Below, in pieces: positions 56,357-63,425 of a stretch of 64,000 bases of DNA. The stretch's first letter is position 1. Each line of letters starts with the position of its first letter. The DNA comes from Trinickia dinghuensis (lineage in GTDB: Bacteria; Pseudomonadota; Gammaproteobacteria; Burkholderiales; Burkholderiaceae). Under the pieces are notes generated by a model, which was given only the letters and a program-made list of their open reading frames with translations, did no database searches and was not told the DNA's origin. The position numbers and the translations under genes are program-made. The stretch covers positions 248,001-312,000 of the forward strand of contig NZ_QRGA01000011.1 of the NCBI RefSeq assembly GCF_003367175.1, given 5' to 3'.

Positions 56357-58705
56357 ATGACCACCGCCACGACCTCATCGCCCATGACCTTTCGACGCAT
56401 CGCCGGCTATGCCCTGCTCGCGCTCGCTCCGCTGACGTTCGCGGCGCGCGCCGCCTTTGCGCAAGTTCCCCCCGCCCCCGACGGCGCGCCCACGACGCAA
56501 GCGGGCGATCCTCCGGACCGCGTCGCCCGCCTGAACTACATGGCCGGCACCGTGACCACCGAGCCGGCCGGCGCGACCGACTGGTCGTACGCCGCCGTCA
56601 ATCGTCCGCTGACGACGGGCGATCAGCTCTGGAACGACGCGAACGCGCGCTCGGAGCTGCACATCGGATCGACGGCCGTACGTCTCGGATCGTCGACGAG
56701 CCTCGACGTCATGAACCTCGACGACAACGATGCCCAGTTGAAGATCGCGCAGGGCACGCTGTCGACGCGCGTGCGGGAAGTGCCGAGTGGCTCCACCTAT
56801 GAGATCGATACGCCCAATGTCGCACTCGGCGTAACGCGCCCCGGCGATTACCGCGTCGACGTCGCGCCGGACGGCGGCACAACCACGGTGACCGTGCGCA
56901 GCGGTGCGCTCACGGCCTACGGGGACAACGGACAGGTGCCGGTCCAGGCAGGCCAGCAGATCACGTTCACGGGCACGAACTTGCAAGAGGCATCCGTCGC
57001 CGAAGCCCCCGCGCCCGACGCCTTCGACGCGTGGGCCGCGAACCGCGACAACGCCGAGGACCGCTCGGTCTCGGCCCGCTACGTCTCGCGCGATATGCCG
57101 GGCTACGAGGATCTCGACGCGAACGGGACCTGGAGCAACGACCCGCAATACGGCGCGATCTGGGTGCCGAACCAAGAGCCCGCGGGCTGGGCGCCCTATC
57201 ACGACGGCCACTGGGCTTGGATCGCACCTTGGGGCTGGACGTGGATCGACGACGCGCCCTGGGGCTTCGCGCCCTACCACTACGGGCGTTGGGCGTACGT
57301 GCGCTCGTCGTGGTGCTGGGTGCCGGGGCCGCTCGTCGTCAGCGCGCCGCCCGTCTATGCGCCGGCGCTCGTCGCGTTTGTCGGCGGCGGCGGCGGCGGG
57401 GTCAGCTGGGGTGTCAGCCTGGCGATCGGCGGTGCCGCGGCCGCGGGCCTCGCATGGTTCCCGCTCGGCCCCGGCGAAGTCTGGCATCCGGGCTACGGCG
57501 GCTGGAGCCCGCACTACTACCAGCGCGTGAATCAGACGGTCATCGTCAACAGGAACGTGAACATCACGAACATCCACAACACGTATATCAACTATCGCGC
57601 GCCGGGCGCCGTCACGGCCGTGCCGGCTACAGCATTCGTGCGTGGCCAGCCGGTGGCGCATTTCGCGCAGCGCGTCGATCCGCGGCAATGGAAGAACGTC
57701 CGGTTCAACCCGGGCGCGGCAGGCGTGGCACCGGTAAGCCAAAGCTTCGCGTCGGGCCTGCGCCCGGCAGCCAACCATCCGCCGCAGGCGCTCGCCGCAC
57801 GGTCCATCGTCGCCACGCGCGCGCCGGCCACGCCGGCCGTCTATCGCGATCCGCTGGCCCAACATCTGGCGCAAGCGGGCGGCAAGGTGCCGGGCGCGGG
57901 CGCCCCGGTTGTTCGGCCCGCCGCACCGGGCGCGTTCGCGGGTCGCGCGCCGCAAACGAATGCGCGCGAGGTACGCATCGTCGCCACGCACTCGCCCGTC
58001 ATCACGCCGACGCACGGCCCCACGAATGCCGAGCAGCGCTTTGGGCAGCCGGGCGCGCAGCCGCGCCCCGAAGCAGGCGCGGGACAGCCGCCGCGCGCCG
58101 GCGCCGAGCAACCGCACGCACCCGCCGCGATGGAACATGCACCCGCGGCGATGGAGCGCGCGCAGCCGAACAACGGCGTGCCGCGTCCGCCCGCGATGAA
58201 CAACCCGGCGGAACGCGGCGCCGAGGCCGGCGCGAGGCCCGCTCCGTCCTGGACGCAGCCACACGCGCCCGTCACGGAGCAGCACCTGCCGATGAACGAG
58301 CAGCGCATGCAGCCCGAGCCCCGTGCCGAACAGCCGCAAGCTCAGCCTCGCGTCGAGCAACCGCGGCCCCAGCCGCAGGGACAAGCGCAGCCGCATTACG
58401 AGCAGCCGCGGCAGGAACAGGCTCGCCCCGAGCCGCAGCCTCGCATCGAGCAGCCGCGCCCCGAACCCCAGGCGCAGCCGCATCACGAGCAGCCGCGTCC
58501 GCAACCGCAACCTCAGCCGCATTACGAGCAGCCTCGCCCGCAACCGCAGCCCCATGTCGAGCAACCGCGTCCGCAGCCGCAGCCTCATATCGAGCAGCCG
58601 CGTCCGCAGCCGCAACCAAGGCCGGCGCCCGCGCCCCAGCAGCATGAGCAGAAGCAAGAACAACATGCGGCGGCGGCGCACGGCGACGAGCATCACCATG
58701 GCTGA
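56357..58705 (+). CDS. FecR-domain / DUF6600 exported protein with Pro/Gln repeat tail
   Basis: 782-residue exported protein. It has a signal peptide (cleavage near AAFAQ, residue 36), a FecR-like beta region (about 55-210, RLNYMAGTVTTEPAG, LHIGSTAVRLGSST), then the DUF6600 Trp/Tyr-rich region (about 250-370) with repeated GTWSNDPQYGAIWVP and WAPYHDGHWAWIAPWGW. An Asn-rich linker (NQTVIVNRNVNITNIHN) follows. The last 140 residues repeat the unit EQPRPQPQ. Function unknown; the DUF6600 family is widespread in Burkholderia. It stands alone on plus. Confidence 0.82.
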   Translation: MTTATTSSPMTFRRIAGYALLALAPLTFAARAAFAQVPPAPDGAPTTQAGDPPDRVARLNYMAGTVTTEPAGATDWSYAAVNRPLTTGDQLWNDANARSELHIGSTAVRLGSSTSLDVMNLDDNDAQLKIAQGTLSTRVREVPSGSTYEIDTPNVALGVTRPGDYRVDVAPDGGTTTVTVRSGALTAYGDNGQVPVQAGQQITFTGTNLQEASVAEAPAPDAFDAWAANRDNAEDRSVSARYVSRDMPGYEDLDANGTWSNDPQYGAIWVPNQEPAGWAPYHDGHWAWIAPWGWTWIDDAPWGFAPYHYGRWAYVRSSWCWVPGPLVVSAPPVYAPALVAFVGGGGGGVSWGVSLAIGGAAAAGLAWFPLGPGEVWHPGYGGWSPHYYQRVNQTVIVNRNVNITNIHNTYINYRAPGAVTAVPATAFVRGQPVAHFAQRVDPRQWKNVRFNPGAAGVAPVSQSFASGLRPAANHPPQALAARSIVATRAPATPAVYRDPLAQHLAQAGGKVPGAGAPVVRPAAPGAFAGRAPQTNAREVRIVATHSPVITPTHGPTNAEQRFGQPGAQPRPEAGAGQPPRAGAEQPHAPAAMEHAPAAMERAQPNNGVPRPPAMNNPAERGAEAGARPAPSWTQPHAPVTEQHLPMNEQRMQPEPRAEQPQAQPRVEQPRPQPQGQAQPHYEQPRQEQARPEPQPRIEQPRPEPQAQPHHEQPRPQPQPQPHYEQPRPQPQPHVEQPRPQPQPHIEQPRPQPQPRPAPAPQQHEQKQEQHAAAAHGDEHHHG
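58320..58625 (+). repeat. EQPRPQPQ-encoding tandem repeats in the DUF6600 gene
   Basis: About ten imperfect copies of a codon block encoding (Q)PH-x-EQPRPQPQ; x varies among Tyr, Val, Ile and His. Nucleotide similarity between copies is high (GAGCAGCCGCG.. and CCGCAACCGCAGCC..), so copy number variation is likely. The repeats end in a Gln/His/Ala-rich tail ending DEHHHG. Confidence 0.8.
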
Positions 58706-58727
58706 CGGCAAGCGTCGATAAAACGGC

Positions 58728-58818
58728 GAAGCCCGCGGGCCGCCTCACGCGGCGCACCGAACACGGACGATGGTCCGATCCGGCGCGCCGCGTGCGCGAT
58801 GCCGCGGGCTTCTTCTTT
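58728..58818 (+). terminator. long-stem terminator between DUF6600 gene and thyA
   Basis: GAAGCCCGCGG (58728-58738) pairs with CCGCGGGCTTC (58802-58812), followed by TTCTTT; a nested GC-rich hairpin fills the interval. It lies in the convergent region between the two genes. Confidence 0.6.
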
Positions 58819-58854
58819 AGGGCGTACTTAGAACGAACGTAGGGTGTGGCCCGT

Positions 58855-59826
58855 TCAAACGGCCATCGGGGCCGTCAGCGGCTCGTGATGGCGATAGCCG
58901 ACGAGCGAGAAATCGCCCGGCTCGACCTGCTCGAGCCACTCGGGCGCGTACACACCTGTATCCGCGTAGGCCGGCACGCGATCGGCAATGACAAGCCGCG
59001 GGCTTTCATAGGGCGCTCGCTCGAGCTGGCGCTTGAGCATATCCAGCTGGTTTTCGTAGATGTGCGCATCGCCGATGAAGTAGGTGAACCAACGCGGCGT
59101 GTAGCCCGTCAGCCGCCCGACGAGCGACAGCAGCGCGGCCCCTTCGGCCAGGTTGAACGGTGTCCCGAGCCCGACGTCGTTGCTGCGGATGTAGAGACAC
59201 AGCGAGATTTCCCGGCGCGCCGTGTTGGGCAGGAATTGATAGAGCAAGTGACACGCGGGCAGCGCGATCTGATCGAGCAGCGCGGGATTCCAGCCGTGGA
59301 ACAGAATGCGGCGATCGCCGGGGTTGCTCATGATCGTGTCGAGACACTGCCGCAGTTGGTCGATGGCCTTGTAGAGCAGCACCTTTTGCACGCCGTCTTC
59401 CTCGAACTGCGTGACGATGCGATACCCGCGCGCGGTCGCGTCGGCCACGCGCGCCTGCTCGGACGCGTCGATCACCTTGTAGCCGGGCCACTTGCGCCAT
59501 TGCACGCCGTACACGTCGCCTAGGTCGTCCGTGCCCTCGCGGTACGGATTGGCGAGCCACTGCGCATTTTCGTTCGCATTCGCGTCCCAAACCTTGCAAC
59601 CGAGCGCGCGGAAATCGGCCGCGCTGCGCGACGCGCGCAGAAATCCGATCATCTCGCCGATCGCCGACTTGAACGCGAGCTTCTTCGTGGTCACCGCCGG
59701 AAAGCCTTCTTGCAGATCGAAGCGCAGCATCGCGCCCGGCATCGTGATCGTGCGAATACCCGTGCGGTTTTCCTGCCAGGTGCCCATATCGAGAATGGTG
59801 CGGACAAGGTCGAGGTACTGTTTCAT
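58855..59826 (-). CDS. thyA: thymidylate synthase
   Basis: Makes dTMP from dUMP with methylene-tetrahydrofolate. The 323-residue product has catalytic Cys in [13 protein letters not shown] and the conserved [17 protein letters not shown] and [11 protein letters not shown] segments. It starts [16 protein letters not shown]; upstream in-frame sequence is not conserved. It is longer than the 264-residue E. coli enzyme owing to an insert common in Burkholderia-type ThyA. It is downstream of, and co-directional with, the sigma-54 regulator gene. Confidence 0.96.
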   Translation of the reverse strand: MKQYLDLVRTILDMGTWQENRTGIRTITMPGAMLRFDLQEGFPAVTTKKLAFKSAIGEMIGFLRASRSAADFRALGCKVWDANANENAQWLANPYREGTDDLGDVYGVQWRKWPGYKVIDASEQARVADATARGYRIVTQFEEDGVQKVLLYKAIDQLRQCLDTIMSNPGDRRILFHGWNPALLDQIALPACHLLYQFLPNTARREISLCLYIRSNDVGLGTPFNLAEGAALLSLVGRLTGYTPRWFTYFIGDAHIYENQLDMLKRQLERAPYESPRLVIADRVPAYADTGVYAPEWLEQVEPGDFSLVGYRHHEPLTAPMAV

Positions 59827-59968
59827 GCGCTGGGATCCTTCGGCTCGTGCTCGTGGCGCGCGGCCGCTGTCGCGCCGCGCAAACCGCGATTTTACCAAGC
59901 AGCAGGATTTCCGACCGGAGGGCGCGTTTGCGCGGCACCGGCATCGATCGCAGCGGTTCGCCGGCTCG

Positions 59969-61342
59969 TCAGCTCAGCATTCGAGGATCGCCCGGCGGGA
60001 CGTGGATATCGCGCATGCCGTGCGAACTCAAGAGCCTGTATAGCGTCACGCGCGATATGCCGAGCTCCTGAGCCGCATCGCCGAAACGCCCGCGGTGGTG
60101 CAGCAGCGCCACTTCGATCGCCTGTCGTTCGGCCGCTTCGCGCGCCTGTGCGAGCGAGATGGGTGCGATCTCGACGTAATCGGCCAACTCGAGATCGTGC
60201 GCCGTGATTTGCCGCCCTTCCGACATCACGATCGCCCGCCGCACGCGGTTGATCAGTTCGCGCACGTTGCCGGGCCACGCGTAGTTGTGGAGCGCGGCGA
60301 TCGCGTCGGCCGAAAAGCCGCGCAGCCGGCGCGTGCCGTCCTTGCGAAAACGCTCGAGCATGTGGCGAGCGAGCAGCTCGATGTCCTTGCCGCGCGCGCG
60401 CAGCGGCGGCTCTTCGATCTGCAGCACGCACAGCCGGTGATAGAGATCGGCGCGAAAGCGTCCTTCCGCCATCGCGCGATGCATGTCGATGTGGGTGGCC
60501 GAAATCACGCGCACGTCGACGTCGATCGATTCGTGGCCGCCTAGACGTTCGATGCGGCCCTCTTGCAGAAAGCGCAGCAGGCTCGCTTGACTCTCGAGCG
60601 GCAGATCGCCGATTTCATCGAGAAACAGCGTGCCGCCGTGCGCGGCCTCGATGCGCCCGATCTTGCGTTGATTGGCGCCCGTGAACGCACCGCGCTCGTA
60701 GCCGAACAACTCCGACTGCACAAGATGCGGCGGAATGGCCCCGCAGTTGATCGCGACGAACGGCGCGGCCCGGCGCAAGGAGCGCTCGTGAATCTCGACG
60801 GCCGTCAGCTCCTTGCCCGTGCCCGATTCGCCCGAGACGAAAACGGGGGCATCGGTCAGCGCTACTTTGCGGATCGTGCGAAAAAGCGCGCGCATCGCCT
60901 CGCACGAACCGACCATTTCCCCTTCGCCCGAGCGCGCGGAAGTTTCATCTTCGTCGCTCGCTCCAAGCACGACCATGCCGTATGCGTGTCCGACGGAATC
61001 GACGATACGCGGCGCTTCATAGGGCATCGTGATGTAGTCGTAGCAGTAGTCGCGCACAAGGCGGCGCAACGTGCTCTCTTGCATTTGCCCCGGTGCCGTG
61101 GCCGCGACCCAGCCGACGTTGGGTCTCGTCAAACAAGGTTCGAGCGCAACGATCTCGTGCGAATCGAATCGGCTGGAAAGATCGAGCAGCCCGCCGGCCG
61201 CCGCATCGCTGCGCACTGCACGTCGCGCATCGCGCGCGCTCGCCGCCACCTCCACGTCCCATCCGCGCGCATTGAATTGCGCACTTAATTGAGCATTGAC
61301 GTCGCGCGTGACGTAAATCAAATGCCGAATTGCGGGTTCCAT
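59969..61342 (-). CDS. sigma-54-dependent activator, VpsR-like
   Basis: 457-residue enhancer-binding protein. The N-terminal domain (1 to about 130) resembles the VpsR receiver-like domain, including YDYITMPYE near residue 101; it is not a canonical phospho-acceptor receiver. The AAA+ domain has Walker A GESGTGKE (171-178), GAFTGA (218-223) and LFLDEIGDL; the C terminus has a Fis-type helix-turn-helix, [19 protein letters not shown]. VpsR in Vibrio and BerB-like regulators in Burkholderia control exopolysaccharide and biofilm in response to c-di-GMP. It is divergent from the exported-protein cluster at 61867 and probably activates it. Confidence 0.93.
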   Translation of the reverse strand: MEPAIRHLIYVTRDVNAQLSAQFNARGWDVEVAASARDARRAVRSDAAAGGLLDLSSRFDSHEIVALEPCLTRPNVGWVAATAPGQMQESTLRRLVRDYCYDYITMPYEAPRIVDSVGHAYGMVVLGASDEDETSARSGEGEMVGSCEAMRALFRTIRKVALTDAPVFVSGESGTGKELTAVEIHERSLRRAAPFVAINCGAIPPHLVQSELFGYERGAFTGANQRKIGRIEAAHGGTLFLDEIGDLPLESQASLLRFLQEGRIERLGGHESIDVDVRVISATHIDMHRAMAEGRFRADLYHRLCVLQIEEPPLRARGKDIELLARHMLERFRKDGTRRLRGFSADAIAALHNYAWPGNVRELINRVRRAIVMSEGRQITAHDLELADYVEIAPISLAQAREAAERQAIEVALLHHRGRFGDAAQELGISRVTLYRLLSSHGMRDIHVPPGDPRMLS

Positions 61343-61497
61343 TGTTCAGACCTCTTATCGATGAACGTGAAGCAAGACGCCTCGCGCGAACAACGCGTCG
61401 GCGAACGCTTACCCCCTTGGCCCTTCCCTGGTGGGAGAGCCCCGCTCACAGTCCTCTGGCTAAACTACCGCGACCCCGCAAATGAATTATTAATAGC

Positions 61498-61519
61498 AAT
61501 TGCCGTATTTTCGGCAATT
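61498..61519. repeat. 8-bp inverted repeat in the divergent region
   Basis: AATTGCCG (61498-61505) and CGGCAATT (61512-61519), 6-nt loop TATTTT. It sits in an AT-rich island 155 bp upstream of the regulator gene and could be an operator for it or a weak terminator. Confidence 0.6.
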
Positions 61520-61728
61520 TTGGCGACGTGAAACTGTTCTCACAGCTTACTATACGACCCGTCATTGAGGCAGGCGCGCGGCCGTAAGAATTGAAACAAG
61601 ACAGGCCCGGGCAGGCGCCATGCGGCTTCGCGCGAGTGCTGCAGCGCAATCTTAAGCGCGGATGCGTGGCGGTTTTACGACATCGAATTCCGATGACGAA
61701 TCGTCTCCCGGCTTGCTGCTCCGATGCC

Positions 61729-61748
61729 CCGTTTCAGCGCTGAAACGG
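61729..61748. promoter_or_regulatory. perfect 20-bp palindrome, candidate activator binding site
   Basis: CCGTTTCAGCGCTGAAACGG is its own reverse complement. Its centre is about 85 bp upstream of the -24 GG of the sigma-54-type promoter, and about 110 bp before the expected transcription start, a usual distance for enhancer sites of sigma-54 activators. The divergent VpsR-like protein is the obvious candidate to bind it; that is inference. Confidence 0.75.
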
Positions 61749-61821
61749 ATTTTGGCGTTTCGGTTCGCGCCACCGCCCGCGATGAATCGACGCTCCAATT
61801 GCCGCAACGGTTTCGCGCCGA

Positions 61822-61837
61822 TGGCACAGCTTTCGCG
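61822..61837 (+). promoter_or_regulatory. sigma-54-type (-24/-12) promoter
   Basis: TGGCAC-AGCTT-TCGC matches TGGCAC-N5-TTGC with one mismatch; GG (61823-61824) and GC (61835-61836) are separated by exactly 10 bp. The expected start near 61848 leaves a leader of about 19 nt before the ATG at 61867, with GGAGAA as ribosome site in it. The activator gene lies divergently upstream. Confidence 0.7.
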
Positions 61838-61866
61838 TTAGCTCCGCGCAACACGGAGAAGACGCC

Positions 61867-62244
61867 ATGCAATTCGTTCACCCCATTTCGCTTCGTTCGC
61901 GCGCGGTCCTCGCGGCGCTGGGCATCGCGCTCGCGGCTCTCGCGGCGCCCGGCCTTGCGCATGCCGACTCGCTGAGCGACAGCGAAGCGCAAGCGATCGG
62001 CGCGGCCACGTTGTTCGCCGCCGAAGCCCCCGTTGCCGATGACGCCGCACTCGACGATCGCGCGCTGGCTCGCCAACGCGGCACGGGCCCGGGCCTCATG
62101 ACCGTGGGCGCGTCGTTCCAAGCGCTCAAGGGTGCGCCGTCGGTGACGCTCTGGGACGAAATCGCGCCGCCCGCGCCGGTACCCGTACCGGCGGACTCGT
62201 CGCACGTGGCCCAGACCAACGCCGTCAGCTATTTCCGTCAGTAG
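61867..62244 (+). CDS. exported protein of unknown function, first gene of Fap-like cluster
   Basis: 125-residue protein with a signal peptide ending GLAHA (residue 33). The mature part begins DSLSDSEAQAIGAATLFAAEAPVADDAALDD, is acidic and Ala-rich, and ends with AQTNAVSYFRQ. No known domain was recognised. It is the first gene after the sigma-54-type promoter, 39 bp before the next gene of the cluster. It may be a minor or accessory secreted component; this is inference from position. Confidence 0.8.
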   Translation: MQFVHPISLRSRAVLAALGIALAALAAPGLAHADSLSDSEAQAIGAATLFAAEAPVADDAALDDRALARQRGTGPGLMTVGASFQALKGAPSVTLWDEIAPPAPVPVPADSSHVAQTNAVSYFRQ

Positions 62245-62283
62245 CGCGGCGAACCGATGTTCGCCTTTGCCGGAGAACCCGAC

Positions 62284-62781
62284 ATGTTCCTCATCCTCCT
62301 CGCCTCGACGCGGCGGCTCGCACAAGCGGCACTGCTGCCCGGCATCGCCGCCGCGCTGGCGGCCGCCGCACCGAGCGCCCACGCGCAAGCAAGCGGGAAT
62401 CCCGGCGACATCATCGTCGAACGCCAGGTCATGCCGCGCGACGCGTTCCAGGCGTTGCCCCGCGACGAGAACCCGGTCGCTGTGCGCGCAACGACTTTCC
62501 CGGCACCGGCATTCGATTCGTCGGTCGCCACGGTCGTGTCCGATGCGGACCTTACGCAAGCGCACGGTTCGCAGGGCGTGGCGAACACCGGCGGCGGCGT
62601 GGCGAGCCTGCAGGCGCTGACCAAGCTCCTGGGCGGTTCGGCGACGGGCAGCAACGTCGCGATGGGTCCGGGCGGGCTTGCGCCGACGACGACAGGCGTG
62701 GGCGGCACGATCTCGATGTCGGTAACGGGCGCCGTTGCGCCGTTGACCTCCGCGCTTTCCGGTGTCGGAGGCCTCAAATGA
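62284..62781 (+). CDS. exported protein of unknown function, second gene of cluster
   Basis: 165-residue exported protein; signal peptide ends APSAHA (residue 34). The mature part has QASGNPGDIIVERQVMPRDA, a TFPAPAFDSSVATVVSDADL segment and ends with Gly/Thr/Ser-rich GGTISMSVTGAVAPLTSALS. ATG at 62284 has GGAG 8 nt upstream; ATG at 62257 would add nine residues ahead of the signal. No known domain. Its stop overlaps the ATG of the next gene (ATGA), so the two proteins are probably made in step. Confidence 0.78.
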   Translation: MFLILLASTRRLAQAALLPGIAAALAAAAPSAHAQASGNPGDIIVERQVMPRDAFQALPRDENPVAVRATTFPAPAFDSSVATVVSDADLTQAHGSQGVANTGGGVASLQALTKLLGGSATGSNVAMGPGGLAPTTTGVGGTISMSVTGAVAPLTSALSGVGGLK

Positions 62782-63395
62782 ACGCACATATCGCAATTCG
62801 CCGCACCGGTGCGGTGGCAGCCCTCGCAGCGCTTGCCGTATCGGCATCGGCTTGGGCGCAAACGACACCCGTCGTCACGGGCAACGCGACGATCGAGACC
62901 GGTGCCTTCGCAGGTTCGACGGGCGTCGTGAGCGTGAACGAGGCGGCAGGCCTGTCCAACGCGCAGAACAATCAAGCGGCGATCGTCTTGGCACCGAACG
63001 GTGCCGTCGATACGAGTTCGGCCCAAAGCGCCCGAACGAGCGCGCGCGTGCCGAGCGCGACGGCAAGCATCGAAGACGGCGCCTTTTCCAACGTGTCCGG
63101 CGTGGCGATGGTGAATCAAACGGCGGGCGCGGCCAATCTCCAACGCAACAGCGTCGTTATCGGCGCTGCCGCGCAAGGAGTGGAGAGCGTTTCGGACAGC
63201 GTGCTGTCCGCGGCCTCTCCCAAGCAAGGACGTGTGGATGTATCGGCGATGAGTTCTGGCGAGCGCGCGGTGCGCATCGGCAACGATGTGCTCAAGAACG
63301 CGAGCGGCATCGCGCAAATCAACCAGACGGCCGGCGCCGGTAATGCCACGGCGAACAGTTTCGTGCTCCGTCCCCCGGCGGGCACTTTTTTCTAA
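62778..63395 (+). CDS. exported three-repeat protein, FapB/FapC-like
   Basis: 205-residue exported protein with signal peptide ending SAWA (residue 27). Three aligned 34-residue imperfect repeats occupy residues 36-69, 95-128 and 164-197. Each holds a core of the form TGVVSVNEAAGLSNAQNN, SGVAMVNQTAGAANLQRN and SGIAQINQTAGAGNATAN; linkers are 25 and 35 residues. Fap amyloid subunits FapB and FapC have the same layout of three repeats with Gly, Asn and Gln at similar spacing and two linkers. The match is by pattern only. GGAGG precedes the ATG. Confidence 0.8.
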   Translation: MNAHIAIRRTGAVAALAALAVSASAWAQTTPVVTGNATIETGAFAGSTGVVSVNEAAGLSNAQNNQAAIVLAPNGAVDTSSAQSARTSARVPSATASIEDGAFSNVSGVAMVNQTAGAANLQRNSVVIGAAAQGVESVSDSVLSAASPKQGRVDVSAMSSGERAVRIGNDVLKNASGIAQINQTAGAGNATANSFVLRPPAGTFF

Positions 63396-63425
63396 CGCAG
63401 CACCTCTTCGTATCGGAGCGTCATC

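Larger units (their letters stand above)
61343..61866. other. divergent regulatory region of VpsR-like gene and exported cluster
   Basis: 524 bp without a gene. It contains a hairpin AATTGCCG-TATTTT-CGGCAATT (61498-61519), a perfect 20-bp palindrome (61729-61748) and a sigma-54-type promoter (61822-61837). The region near 61480-61500 is AT-rich compared with its surroundings (AATGAATTATTAATAGCAAT), an easily melted or bendable segment. Confidence 0.7.

Noticed and set aside
56375-58711. Long open frame antisense to the DUF6600 gene
   Set aside because: Arg/Leu-rich translation typical of the antisense of a GC-rich repeat gene; the sense frame has a signal peptide and domains.
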